DNA of 64,000 nucleotides from Cyclobacterium lianum (GTDB lineage: Bacteria; Bacteroidota; Bacteroidia; Cytophagales; Cyclobacteriaceae): assembly GCF_900143075.1 (NCBI RefSeq), contig NZ_FRCY01000014.1:1-64000 (forward strand), read 5' to 3'. The notes beneath the pieces were generated by a model that was not told where the DNA came from, searched no databases, and saw only the letters and a list, made by a program, of their open reading frames with translations. This document shows positions 8,158 to 18,043 of the stretch, one piece after another (the stretch's first letter is position 1; the number at the start of each line of letters is the position of its first letter). The translations under genes and the position numbers were made by a program.

Positions 8158-11100
8158 TTATAGCCCGCCTGATTTAAGAAAAGCGATCAGATTGGCCAAG
8201 TCATCTCCCTTCATGGTTTGTTCCAATCCATCGGGCATCAAAGAAAGTCCCGAATGGTGAATGGTCTCAATATTCGATCTGAGTATAGATTCATCGGTGC
8301 CAAAAGCCGTTCTCAGCGTAATACTGTTTTCAGACTCCGCAGCTATCCATCCTGAGAATGATCTTCCATCTGCTGTGCGCACAGCAGTGGCCTGATAAGC
8401 GGGCAACACTTCGTAATTAGGAACCAGGATGTGAAGCAGCAGCGCATCAGGAGGCTGATTTTTGACACCGGAAAGGTCGGGACCCACATCACCACCTGTT
8501 CCGGCATAAGAATGACAAGAGGAACAGCTATTATTAAATACAGCCTTACCTAAAGCCGGATCAGCCGGTTTGTCCAGTATTTCAAGAAATTCCTGATATA
8601 CCGCCATCCTGCCTCCTGCTTCCAGCCCGTTAAAGAGACGCCTTGCCTGTCTATTTACCGAATCATCGTCTTCGTTCATCAACCTTTGCCGGATCACGGA
8701 AGGAATTTCTGCCGGAGCTACTACTGATTCTTCAATGGCTGTAAATAACTGGAGCACTGTAGGCGTTCTTGATACCATTGCCGATATGACAGCAGATTTC
8801 ATACGGGGCGTGTAGGCAGGCCATGTCTCCGCAGCCAGCAACAAGCGGCCGGCTTCAGGATTTTCCATCCGACCAAGAGATTTCACTGCCTCGAGCTGGA
8901 TGTCAACCGGCTGCCGGGCTTGCAACAGGCTTTGCAAATCCTTACTTACCCAGTGGAAGGGAACAAATCCGAGGACTGCGGTGGCTACCTCTCTCTCGGC
9001 TAAGGGCTCTTCTGTATCTGTAGCCAGGCGGGCTACCTGTTCGATAAAGGCCCTCACTTTGGCGACTTTTAACCTTGAAGAAGAATCTGATAGCAAGGCG
9101 TCAACGAGTCCTCCATCCACTGTGGACACATCACCCGCTTCCAGACCCTTTAAGAGTCCGAGTACTGTGGCCATTCTCCAACGCAGTTCTCCTCCTGAGT
9201 CAAGCATCTCTTCAAGCAGTAACTGGCAGTCAGCCATCTGTGCTGCATGACCGAACAATTCTCCAAGGTCCTGCATCATTAGTGAAAAAGCAGGCCCGGA
9301 AGCTCCAGACTGTTTACGGAATGAATCCAGGAAAGCCGGTAATTCGTCGCCAATACCACTCAAAACAGCAGCCCGAAACCAGGGGTCATCAGCATCTTTT
9401 GCAGCCACCCTGGCCAGATTACCTATGACCTCCTGGCCGCTCATCGAACCCAATTCCAAAACGGAAAGGTACCTGGCCCTGATCTCCTCATCCAGGATAG
9501 CAGCCATCAATGGCTGGATCAATTCCGGAAATTTTCCCAGTAGCTTTCCTGATAGCAATACCGCCTGCTCCCTTACACCTACTTCCCTATCCCTGATGGC
9601 TTCCTGAAGCAACCGCCCGTCCAAAGCCTTCAGGTCATAAAGAAGCCACAACGCTCTTGCCCTGCCTTCAGGCCGCATTCCACTGGTAGCCATATCCCAC
9701 AAGAAGGGAATTGTACTTTGATCCATTTTTTCGAGAAGCAAACGGTGAGCGGTAGATCTTTCCCATTCATTTGGAGAGGCCAGCAAGTTAACCAGATCCT
9801 GTTTGGCTGTCAGGGAGGTAAATGGGTTTGATTGAAGGCTGCTACTATCGATAAATTCTTTTCTTGTAATCCTGTATATTCTTCCTTTATCCTTACCACT
9901 TTCAAAATCCAAATCCTTTCTGGCGTCTCCGGGCACATAAGAGGGGTGGTCTATCACCTTTCTGTGCATATCTGCCAGATAAAGTGCTCCGCCGGGCCCA
10001 TTGGCAAGAAATACCGGGTTGAACCAACTGTCTGTCGCAGACAAAAATTCCCTATTCTCATATGCAGGTGCAGACCTAAAGGATACGCTTTCTGGAACAA
10101 GAATCTGCCTCTGGACCAGGTTTTGTGCCGGTTCGCAAATGAAAGCATTCCCGACATGCTGCTCGTCCAAAGCAGTGCCGTTAAATATTACCGGTCCACA
10201 GGCAGAGGTGAAGGTACCTTTATGGGAAAGCCCCATTAATCTGGGAATGAAATCGGCAGTAGTGACCGCCTGACTGATGGGATATACTGTTCCCTCCGAC
10301 TCTGCAGGGGCTACATCTTTAACTGTCCGGTTGAATAGAAGGTGGGGGTTTCTCTCCAGGTACCAGGGTTCGATCACCACGTGCTGCAGGGGATGCCTGT
10401 TGGATGTCCCGAAGCGCCGGCCGAAAGCGTCAAAAGTCAATCCAAACTGACTTCTTCCTCCTGTGGTCTGGTACTCCAGGGTTTCCGGATGAAAACGGCC
10501 ATCTGAGGGCGAAAAGGCAACGGGGTCCCGTTCCGGATGTTCAGGAGAACATACCTTTCCACCATTCAAACCGCTGGTAAGGTAGATCCAGCCATCCATG
10601 CCCAGAGTGGGGTGGCTGATTCTGATCTGGGCGGTTTTATCTGCATTGAAACCGGAAAGCAGCACCTTTTTCACATCGGCAATACCATCACCATTCGTGT
10701 CTTTAAAGTAATAAATATCAGGTGCGCAGGTCACGACAACTCCACCACGCCAAACCATGATCCCGTTGGGATAAGTAAGCCCCGTCGCAAATTCGGTCCT
10801 GTGATCGTATCTGCCATCACCATCTCTATCTTCCAATCTGGCAATCCTACCCTTTTTTGTGGGTGCCCCACCTTCAGCAGGGTCCGGATAGCCGCGGTTT
10901 TCTGCTACGTACATAAATCCTTGCTCGTCAAATGCAAAAGCCACCGGATCAATTACCAGGGGTTCTGCCGCAATTAACTCAATTTGCAAGCCTGGCTCCA
11001 GGCGAAAACTGGCCATGGCATTTTTAAGATCAACAGAATCGGAATAGGTGTACAAGGGAGAATTTACAGGCGCATCCTGCACTTCAAATGGCGCCTCCTG

Positions 11101-11211
11101 GAGGGTGCTTTCCCTACCAGACCTTGTTTCACAAGCCAAAAATCCCGCCAATGAGACCGAAAAAAGCCATATATACCGACGCGCAAAATGAAAGCTGAAT
11201 ATTGATGTCAT
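8158..11211 (-). CDS. PVC-type haem-binding dehydrogenase/HEAT/cytochrome c lipoprotein
   Basis: A 1017-residue lipoprotein from ATG 11211 (an in-frame TTG lies at 11226); the lipobox ends at Cys27. From about residue 55 to 450 it resembles the membrane-bound dehydrogenase domain first described in Planctomycetes (soluble-glucose-dehydrogenase-type propeller). It contains two Asp-rich, Ca-binding-like loops (DRDGDGRYD and DTNGDGIADV). Residues ~470-860 are alpha-helical HEAT-like repeats. The C-terminal ~130 residues form a c-type cytochrome with haem motif CSSCH at 896-900, followed by DVGPDLSGV. It probably oxidises a carbohydrate or related alcohol at the outer face of a membrane and passes electrons to its own haem. 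The substrate is unknown. It is the last gene of the minus-strand series from 17896. Confidence 0.85.
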   Translation of the reverse strand: MTSIFSFHFARRYIWLFSVSLAGFLACETRSGRESTLQEAPFEVQDAPVNSPLYTYSDSVDLKNAMASFRLEPGLQIELIAAEPLVIDPVAFAFDEQGFMYVAENRGYPDPAEGGAPTKKGRIARLEDRDGDGRYDHRTEFATGLTYPNGIMVWRGGVVVTCAPDIYYFKDTNGDGIADVKKVLLSGFNADKTAQIRISHPTLGMDGWIYLTSGLNGGKVCSPEHPERDPVAFSPSDGRFHPETLEYQTTGGRSQFGLTFDAFGRRFGTSNRHPLQHVVIEPWYLERNPHLLFNRTVKDVAPAESEGTVYPISQAVTTADFIPRLMGLSHKGTFTSACGPVIFNGTALDEQHVGNAFICEPAQNLVQRQILVPESVSFRSAPAYENREFLSATDSWFNPVFLANGPGGALYLADMHRKVIDHPSYVPGDARKDLDFESGKDKGRIYRITRKEFIDSSSLQSNPFTSLTAKQDLVNLLASPNEWERSTAHRLLLEKMDQSTIPFLWDMATSGMRPEGRARALWLLYDLKALDGRLLQEAIRDREVGVREQAVLLSGKLLGKFPELIQPLMAAILDEEIRARYLSVLELGSMSGQEVIGNLARVAAKDADDPWFRAAVLSGIGDELPAFLDSFRKQSGASGPAFSLMMQDLGELFGHAAQMADCQLLLEEMLDSGGELRWRMATVLGLLKGLEAGDVSTVDGGLVDALLSDSSSRLKVAKVRAFIEQVARLATDTEEPLAEREVATAVLGFVPFHWVSKDLQSLLQARQPVDIQLEAVKSLGRMENPEAGRLLLAAETWPAYTPRMKSAVISAMVSRTPTVLQLFTAIEESVVAPAEIPSVIRQRLMNEDDDSVNRQARRLFNGLEAGGRMAVYQEFLEILDKPADPALGKAVFNNSCSSCHSYAGTGGDVGPDLSGVKNQPPDALLLHILVPNYEVLPAYQATAVRTADGRSFSGWIAAESENSITLRTAFGTDESILRSNIETIHHSGLSLMPDGLEQTMKGDDLANLIAFLKSGGL

Positions 11212-11262
11212 GGTATCGTATTCCAAATTTCCGGCAAAGCTGGCCCTCTTAATTTTGCTTAT

Positions 11263-13554
11263 TCAATTTAAAATAGGACTGATTTCGACCCTACTCAGGA
11301 TTAATTCTGCAGCTTCAGATTGAATCTGAATCTTTCCGCTACGGGGTTTAACGTTCAATGCCCTGTTCACCAAAATACCATTCAGGTAAACCGTGATTTC
11401 TCCGTCAAATACATGGCATTCCAATGTATTCCACTCGCCTACCGGATTTTCCACATCATTGACTCCTCTAAAGTCAATTTCATCCTTCCAATCCGGATCC
11501 CTGCCAAACCAGTTCACCCTTCCGCCATGAACAGTTACCGGGTCTCCATTGGGTTGGTAAACATAAGCACCAGCTACCTTTTCAGGGGCCACCGGGCTGG
11601 TAATCGCAAACCGATCGGTCCCGTCTCCGACCACGATAAAATCGCCGGTACCACCTTCTATGATCTGGCATTCGATGGAATTCATCCAGGTACCCGAATA
11701 ACTTCCGTCCTTCCCCCGGGAATGTAGCAAAACCCCACTGTCCCTTGCTTTCTCCAGTCGGGGCTCGTGGGTTCCTCCTGCCCATTTAAATTCAACGAGC
11801 AATTTATAGTCTTCATATTCTTCTTCAGTGGTGATGCAGCCCCATTCTTCTCCGGATATGTGAATGAGGCCATCCTTAACGGTAAATACATTTTTCGGGT
11901 CATTGTTCTTCCCTCTATCTTTTAGAAAGGTATACCAGCCAGCCAGGTTTTGGCCATTGAATAATTTTACTGTTTTACCCAAATCCAGTTCATCGGCATT
12001 CAAAGGTTGGGAATACCTGGATGTAGCAGGGGATGATTTCAATTGACCCAGCAATTCCAGAAGGGTATCGCTGATCTTTACCGATGCCCCTTCTTCCAGA
12101 TAGCTGGACCTGGCCCTCCAGGTTTCATAGCCTCCAAGGGCATGATGCTCCGGTGTTGGCAGGTAGCCATAGTAGCCGTTGGACAGAGAAACGCTGAAAG
12201 TATGATCGAAGGGACTTTCCTTTTTAATACCTAAACCTATCTCCACAAAGACCTCACATGGGATGGCCGTAATGGCCAAATCGCCCAACCGAATCGCCTG
12301 AAGGAGAATATTTTCCTGGTCGGGGTAATCGGAAATCAGTACCGTTTCCCTGGCATAAATTTCTTCCATGGAAACCATATTGGGACCCGCGGCTTCCGAC
12401 ATGATCAATTCAGCGCGCTGCAGTTCATTCGCACCAGGTTTTCGTACTCCCAGAGATATTTCCGTCTGAACAACACCGAGAGGTACCCAATCTTTGAACT
12501 CGATCTGTTGATAAACCTTAAAAGCTTCCGCCGCCAAAGTATTGGCCACCATTTCCATTTGGGCATAGGGAGGTTGAGGATCAGGGACCGGACCGGCAAA
12601 ATTAATATTATTGATATCTCCACTACTCCCGTTTGACATCATCGCCACAAAGGGCACTTTTTGCTGATCAGCTCCGATCATTTGTTTGATTTTTCGGGCA
12701 AACATCCCGAAATAGTCGGCGGAAATCTCTCCGCTTCCGGTACCACCTACATAATGAAGGGAGTAGTTGGCCATCAAGGCAATGGGTCTCCCGTCAATGG
12801 ATTGAACAGCCACAACGGGAAGTTCAGGGTCAATTGGTCCTGCAGGTTCCAGCAAATCGGGGTTGGCTATTCCCGGATTCATCTTCACCTGATCCTCGCC
12901 ACCAAAGGGGTTGCTCAGCACGGCTCCCGGCTTCATTTTCCAACGGCGGTTAAAAACCTGGCTGGATTCCTGACCAAATCCCCAACCGATTTTTGCTGGT
13001 TCAAGATTGTTATAGGCACGGATAATTGCATCAGCTGTCCTTTCCTCTAAAAAGCTCAGGTAGGCCGAATCAGGATCACTTTGAAATACAGAACAGGCGG
13101 TTCCTGCCGAATGGGTATGGGTGGCAGAGATGAGCATGTTTTCGACCGGAATGGAGGTAATCTTTTGCGCCCTCAGTTTGGCCCTGTCGATGGTCTCCCG
13201 ATAAGCCATACAAAGATCTAGGGTGACGAAAGCTAATTTTGTGGCCCCATCGTCTAAAACCAGACTCCTGGCGTGAGTATCGTCATGAATATGGAGAACA
13301 GTCCTATTCTGCATGCCGCCATTAATCGAAGTACCGATTTTTGGCGTAATTACACTGGTCGCTGCCCCGGCACGAAAAACCTTTATAGGAGTAGTTTTAT
13401 CTCCATCCGCCTGACGGGCATGTGCATTCTGACTGGATATAGCCAAAAGTACGGCGATCAAAAAAATCAGAACTGGCCTGGTAAGGACAATAGGATGATA
13501 AACTATCGGGGTACACAGGGTTTCTTTGGTTTGCGGTTTACGATTCAGCCTCAT
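11263..13554 (-). CDS. Neutral-ceramidase-like enzyme fused to a DUF1080 domain
   Basis: A 763-residue exported protein with an N-terminal signal segment around residues 24-46. Residues ~55-490 match the neutral/alkaline non-lysosomal ceramidase N-terminal domain, including the ATHTHSAG zinc-ligand motif and NYSLHYVGG. Classical ceramidases carry GDVSPN with a catalytic Ser; here the equivalent stretch reads SNGSSGDINNIN, without that Ser, so ceramide hydrolysis is doubtful. Residues ~525-760 are a DUF1080 (3-keto-disaccharide hydrolase / concanavalin-like) domain beginning VKLFNGQNLAGWYTF. The fusion suggests action on a glycoconjugate. The neighbour at 13672 carries the first domain alone. 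Confidence 0.85.
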   Translation of the reverse strand: MRLNRKPQTKETLCTPIVYHPIVLTRPVLIFLIAVLLAISSQNAHARQADGDKTTPIKVFRAGAATSVITPKIGTSINGGMQNRTVLHIHDDTHARSLVLDDGATKLAFVTLDLCMAYRETIDRAKLRAQKITSIPVENMLISATHTHSAGTACSVFQSDPDSAYLSFLEERTADAIIRAYNNLEPAKIGWGFGQESSQVFNRRWKMKPGAVLSNPFGGEDQVKMNPGIANPDLLEPAGPIDPELPVVAVQSIDGRPIALMANYSLHYVGGTGSGEISADYFGMFARKIKQMIGADQQKVPFVAMMSNGSSGDINNINFAGPVPDPQPPYAQMEMVANTLAAEAFKVYQQIEFKDWVPLGVVQTEISLGVRKPGANELQRAELIMSEAAGPNMVSMEEIYARETVLISDYPDQENILLQAIRLGDLAITAIPCEVFVEIGLGIKKESPFDHTFSVSLSNGYYGYLPTPEHHALGGYETWRARSSYLEEGASVKISDTLLELLGQLKSSPATSRYSQPLNADELDLGKTVKLFNGQNLAGWYTFLKDRGKNNDPKNVFTVKDGLIHISGEEWGCITTEEEYEDYKLLVEFKWAGGTHEPRLEKARDSGVLLHSRGKDGSYSGTWMNSIECQIIEGGTGDFIVVGDGTDRFAITSPVAPEKVAGAYVYQPNGDPVTVHGGRVNWFGRDPDWKDEIDFRGVNDVENPVGEWNTLECHVFDGEITVYLNGILVNRALNVKPRSGKIQIQSEAAELILSRVEISPILN

Positions 13555-13671
13555 TATTTTTTATTAAAGTTTTTTTACCATAAGTATTCCCGCCCCTATA
13601 AGGATCAATTTTACGGCGCACTCCATAAGACCGGATATCGAATCCGCATTTATTGACATGGTTTACCGGCA

Positions 13672-15138
13672 TCAATCCAAAGCAGAAAACAGCGTTAACA
13701 ATTGATCAACAATTTTCTCCGAAGCCTCCTTCTCTACCCTATTTGTAGAAAGCCAGGTTTCATAACCTCCCAATCTGTGTTGTTCCGGAGTGGGAAGATA
13801 ACCATAGCTTCCATTGGCAAGTGAAATGGTAAAGGTTTGATCAAAAGGACTTCTGTCTTTTATTTCCAAACCTGTTTCAGCAAAAGTCTCGAAAGGAATA
13901 GCTCCTATGCCCAAATCACCAATTTTAAACGCCTGAATAATTACATGGACTTCATCCGGCCAGGTCTCCATTTGAAGCACTCTCTTCGCATAGGTTTTTT
14001 CTAGTCTGTGCCGACCGGTTTCACCTTCCGGTCTCTCCAGAACTTCACGTACGAATTCTGACAAATCAGGGTCTGGCCTTCTGACTTTCAAAGGCAAATA
14101 GACCTGTCTGGCAGCCAATTCTACCCAATCTCTGTACACAATATCGTGATAACTTTTCAGCACTTCCCTGGCTAAATCCTCTGCCACCACCTTCATTTTC
14201 CCATACGGGGGGTGCTTTACTCTTGGGCCTCTGAAATCGATATTGTTGACATCGCCTGAAGTACCATTGGACATCATGGCGATGAATGGAGGGTGGTCAA
14301 CGTCTAACTGAAGAAGTTCCTGCAACCTGTCAGCAAACATGCCAAAATAATCTGCAGATAGATGGCCCTCAGGAACTCCGCCAACATAATGTAAAGAGTA
14401 ATTGGCGAGCAGGGCCAGAGGCCTTCCGTCAATGGCCTGGACGGAAAGAAAGGCCACCTCAGGGTCGGTTGGCCCTGCCGGATGCAGAAGATCGGGGTTT
14501 CCCACCCCTGGATTCATTACAGCTAAATCATTAGTTCCTAAGGGGTTTGGCATCGGCGTTCCGGGTTTCATTTTCCACCTTCTGTTAAAAACATGTTGTG
14601 GCACATTGCCGCTCCCCCAGCCGATCCGGGCAGGTTCCAGATTATATAGCGCGTTTTGAATTCCGTCGGCTATTCTGGACGCCATAAAAGATTGATAAGC
14701 ATCCAGAGCCTCTCCTGCTGTCCAATCCCTCCTTTTTTCGCCGGCACCTCCCGCACTGATAGACGAATGCGTGTGTGTGGATGCGATCAATACCTGTGCC
14801 GGGGGCAAACCTGTGCGCTTCTGAATAATGGCTTTAGCCGCATCAAAAACTTCTTGTTTCGCTCCTACATTGTCTACCAAAACCACCGCCAGGCGGGTTG
14901 TACCATCATCCAGTACCAGACAGCGTGCATAAAGTTCATCGTGTACATAATCAGCAGGAGGCTCCTCCCAGTTTCCGACAATCGGCTCACCAAGAGGAGG
15001 TGTGATATTACTTTTGGCTGCACCAGCCCGGAAAAAACGAACTGCTTCACGGTTTTCCTGTGCGTACAGCGGATGAACCCTTATTGATAGGCTGATAATC
15101 AAAATCAGCGGTAAAAGAACGGTTTTTGCGACTACCAT
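13672..15138 (-). CDS. Neutral-ceramidase-like enzyme (stand-alone)
   Basis: A 488-residue exported protein from ATG 15138 (a TTG at 15165 would add nine residues), with a hydrophobic signal peptide ending near LYAQ. It is a close paralog of the N-terminal half of 11263-13554: it shares AGAAKSNITPPLG, the HTHS zinc motif, the RRWKMKPG segment and the GSYGYLPTPEQHRLGGYETW motif. The position of the ceramidase GDVSPN hexapeptide reads SNGTSGDVNNID, so the nucleophile Ser is absent here too. It is probably a zinc-dependent periplasmic hydrolase; substrate unknown. The gap of 117 bp to the paralog suggests tandem duplication and co-transcription. Confidence 0.85.
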   Translation of the reverse strand: MVVAKTVLLPLILIISLSIRVHPLYAQENREAVRFFRAGAAKSNITPPLGEPIVGNWEEPPADYVHDELYARCLVLDDGTTRLAVVLVDNVGAKQEVFDAAKAIIQKRTGLPPAQVLIASTHTHSSISAGGAGEKRRDWTAGEALDAYQSFMASRIADGIQNALYNLEPARIGWGSGNVPQHVFNRRWKMKPGTPMPNPLGTNDLAVMNPGVGNPDLLHPAGPTDPEVAFLSVQAIDGRPLALLANYSLHYVGGVPEGHLSADYFGMFADRLQELLQLDVDHPPFIAMMSNGTSGDVNNIDFRGPRVKHPPYGKMKVVAEDLAREVLKSYHDIVYRDWVELAARQVYLPLKVRRPDPDLSEFVREVLERPEGETGRHRLEKTYAKRVLQMETWPDEVHVIIQAFKIGDLGIGAIPFETFAETGLEIKDRSPFDQTFTISLANGSYGYLPTPEQHRLGGYETWLSTNRVEKEASEKIVDQLLTLFSALD

Positions 15139-15413
15139 CCTGCCTGAGATTTGATCCAAATCCAAGTCATCTTCATTTGTTTATGGTTGTATCTTTGTGG
15201 CCCTATGCCGGCCTTTCAATAGAGGGGAAATCCATAAAGCTTGCTGATATAGCAATCCCGGCATCACTTCCCGGGCTACCAGCGTCCCCATTGATTTCGT
15301 CTTATCTTCCCGAATTTAACTGTGCATGGAAAATGTATCAATCATGAAAACTTCCAGGCAGCATAAACAGCTTTTAGCAAAGGTCAAAATAGTTAAAATT
15401 CCGGAGAATATGG

Positions 15414-16859
15414 TTACTTAAACCTAAAAGAATACAAATCGGCATCTTTCAGGTAGACCCTCATCCTGACCGGATTACCCGCCAAATCCGAAACATCAGA
15501 ACTGTTATTCCAAAACACAAACCTTGAAATTTCATTACCAATTACCGGCTGTGCTTCCTCCATGGAATAACCGGGTAACTTATTGCCAAAACCATCCAAC
15601 AATTCTATGCGGATTTCCCCGGCAGCGGAGGTGGAGTAATTGACTTCCAGCTGTTCCCCTTCAAAAATAAAGGGTTTCGAAATCATTTCGCCACCTTCGT
15701 AGCCGGCCGAAAGGGATGCAAAACCGTCCAAGCGTAGCGCGTACCTCCTCAGGTGAGCCGAAGGTTGGGCATAATCCTGATTGACATATATGGACATTTC
15801 CGTCTCTCCGGTTTGGACGACATTCAAGGCCGGGTAATTGGACCGGGAAACCCAGTTTTGTAAACCGATACCCGGTCGGATAAAAGATTCCATAAACTGT
15901 CTGACATATTGGTTCCCACCCCTTGATGACATCAGAAACACGTCCGAGCAGTCATTGTAGTATTTCGGGTTTACACCCAATTTTTCTGCTTCTGCATCTG
16001 ATACCACCTGTCTATCTGGCATAAAACGGGCACCTATTGCCAGGTAGATGTGAGGCGCCCGAAAATAGGGACTGGTCTGCTGCGTGTACAAATGCTCGTA
16101 TGGGGTATCGCCAAACCCCATCGGTTCGGGCTCGGTCCAGTGGACAAAGTCTTTGGATGTGGTTCGGCTTACCGAGCGGAAGCCTTTATATCCTTTGCCG
16201 GTCCAGGAGCGAAAATAACAGACATATTGACTTTCACTTTCTGACCAAAAGGCCACATTCTGAGAATCGAAAACCCCTTGGGAGAAAACCGGTTCTTCCT
16301 GAAGCCTGGTCCAGTTTATACCATCCGCAGAGGTAAAGGCCACCAGGCCACTTTCTGAAGTGCCGCCCAGGGCTTTGAATTTTTCAGCCGGTTTGGCTGT
16401 CGGATTGCTGTCCAGAAAAGGGCTGAAATTATGGGTAACGGGTGCAGCATTTGCAAGTATGACGTTGTTTTCTTTACTCCCATTTACTTCATAGATGCCA
16501 AGGTCTGGTTTTCTCCAATGGACCCCATCCCTGGATTCTGCATAGCAGGTCACTTCTGCACTGTTTCCATCTTTTCCAGCCGTGGGAACACCGCGGTAGT
16601 AGGTCCTGAATAAACCGTCCTCTTCGATAATGGTCACGTAAGCCGAAAAAGCTCCCTCCCAGGGGCGATCAAACTCCAGAACTTTGCCCATATCCACCGG
16701 CTGGTGCATCCTGATCGTTGCCTTGTTCAGGTTTGCTATCAGGTATTGGTCTACGAAGAGTTCCCTTCTGTCATCCAGGTATATTGCCTCCTGGGCCATG
16801 CTACCAAAAAAGATAAAATACAAGGGTAAAAAACGAAAGGAGAAGATCAGCGCACGCAT
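15414..16859 (-). CDS. Secreted five-bladed-propeller glycosidase-like protein
   Basis: A 481-residue protein; ATG 16859 gives a signal peptide MRALIFSFRFLPLYFIFFGS cleaved near MAQ. The frame runs back to 16973, but that would overlap the neighbouring gene. The body has the repeated CYAESRDGVHWRKP / FTSADGINWTRL / RTTSKDFVHWTEP pattern, an Asp-box-like repeat of GH32/43/68-type and sialidase-type propellers, starting after DDRRELFVDQYLI. The C-terminal ~120 residues form a beta-rich domain. Proteins of this type are frequent in Planctomycetes and marine Bacteroidota and mostly uncharacterised; a glycoside hydrolase role is inference from fold and neighbours. Confidence 0.75.
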   Translation of the reverse strand: MRALIFSFRFLPLYFIFFGSMAQEAIYLDDRRELFVDQYLIANLNKATIRMHQPVDMGKVLEFDRPWEGAFSAYVTIIEEDGLFRTYYRGVPTAGKDGNSAEVTCYAESRDGVHWRKPDLGIYEVNGSKENNVILANAAPVTHNFSPFLDSNPTAKPAEKFKALGGTSESGLVAFTSADGINWTRLQEEPVFSQGVFDSQNVAFWSESESQYVCYFRSWTGKGYKGFRSVSRTTSKDFVHWTEPEPMGFGDTPYEHLYTQQTSPYFRAPHIYLAIGARFMPDRQVVSDAEAEKLGVNPKYYNDCSDVFLMSSRGGNQYVRQFMESFIRPGIGLQNWVSRSNYPALNVVQTGETEMSIYVNQDYAQPSAHLRRYALRLDGFASLSAGYEGGEMISKPFIFEGEQLEVNYSTSAAGEIRIELLDGFGNKLPGYSMEEAQPVIGNEISRFVFWNNSSDVSDLAGNPVRMRVYLKDADLYSFRFK

Positions 16860-16894
16860 TTGATAGAGACTTGAGTTAACTACTAAGTATTTAA

Positions 16895-17896
16895 TCACTT
16901 GAATGACTTCTCGGAAATCTTTGCCAGATAGATACTGGTTTTTTCTTCGTGACTGGAATAATACGCTATCCAAAGCTTGTTTTGGTGAAAGAGCATCCCG
17001 GGATAGCTGGTATCGCCTCCACTGGGCAATTCCACAGTTTTTTCAATGTTGCCCTCCTTATCGCTGAGGTGAACAACAGTCTTGGTACCCAGGCTCCCAT
17101 ATTGCCGCGTACCAATCAACATCTGGTCTTCTCCATAAAACAGAAAGTTAGGCCCCCCTAGTCGAACAGGAAGCTTCGTGTAGGTCCATTTCGTGTACGG
17201 ACTTTCGCTTGATGCTATAACTCCCATCATATCCCCTGCTTCTCGCCTTATTACTGCATAGAGCCGGTCGTCATGATCAAACCTGAGGGTAGCTTCATTC
17301 GGATTACCCCCGACTGTCAATTCAGACACCACATCATATTGCACCCCATCAACCGTACTTAAGAGATGAGCTTCCCGTTTTCCATCCCTGGTGGAATATA
17401 CAACCCCATATCCTATACCTTTATGCCATGTCAGGCACCAAACCCAGTCGAGTCCTGGTTTTCTGGATATTACTACGTTTTTCAACGAAGTAAAACTGTC
17501 TCCTTTTTCATTTGAAAACGCTACCATTGGGTAAAGCTTTTGGTACCCTTCATCGTATATTCCTACCGCTGTAAGCACCATAATCTTACCCTCTGGAGTG
17601 ATGGATAGTCGGGCCTCCCTGACATCCATACCATGCTTTTCAAGCAGGCCAACCGTTTCCCATTTCTCCCCGTCTACAGACCGAATAATCCGTATCCTGC
17701 CACTTTTGTCTGGCATGTGTTTATTTCCTTCGCGGAGTGCTACGTAGAAGGTATCTGAAAACCGGATCAAGTCTGGAAAGGCGTTATGAGGAGCTTCATC
17801 CCAAATTTTAATTACCTCTGGTTCAGGCTCTTTTTGACTAAAAAGGGCCGTGCTAATAGATAAAAAAGAGATCAATGTAAGTACAAGATGCTTCAT
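16895..17896 (-). CDS. Sialidase-fold (BNR repeat) secreted protein
   Basis: A 333-residue exported protein with a clear signal peptide (residues 1-20, ending LFSQ). It has sialidase-type blades: FPDLIRFSDTFYVALREG, IRIIRSVDGEKWETVG, FSNEKGDSFTSL, LLSTVDGVQYDVVS and IASSESPYTKW. It contains several Arg residues (for example the HDDRLYAVIRREAG stretch), but I cannot prove the Arg triad of true sialidases. It is likely to act on a glycan terminus in the periplasm or outside. It is the first gene of the minus-strand glycan/lipid series, 35 bp upstream of 15414-16859. Confidence 0.8.
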   Translation of the reverse strand: MKHLVLTLISFLSISTALFSQKEPEPEVIKIWDEAPHNAFPDLIRFSDTFYVALREGNKHMPDKSGRIRIIRSVDGEKWETVGLLEKHGMDVREARLSITPEGKIMVLTAVGIYDEGYQKLYPMVAFSNEKGDSFTSLKNVVISRKPGLDWVWCLTWHKGIGYGVVYSTRDGKREAHLLSTVDGVQYDVVSELTVGGNPNEATLRFDHDDRLYAVIRREAGDMMGVIASSESPYTKWTYTKLPVRLGGPNFLFYGEDQMLIGTRQYGSLGTKTVVHLSDKEGNIEKTVELPSGGDTSYPGMLFHQNKLWIAYYSSHEEKTSIYLAKISEKSFK

Positions 17897-18043
17897 AGTT
17901 AGAAAATACAGTTTGTATGTATATTATACTATGAAAAACGAAAAAAGTATCCCTTCTAGCTACTTTTTTTTTAATTTACAATACGATATTACGGCAGAAC
18001 AATAAGCATTTTGAAAAGGCACAAATTCGCGAATATCAGGACT

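Noticed and set aside
9832-10239. 135-codon plus-strand frame inside the large haem lipoprotein gene
   Set aside because: It lies opposite a clearly conserved domain of the minus-strand gene; it is a shadow frame.
11263-15138. Annotation as functional neutral ceramidases
   Set aside because: The catalytic Ser of the GDVSPN motif is missing in both proteins.
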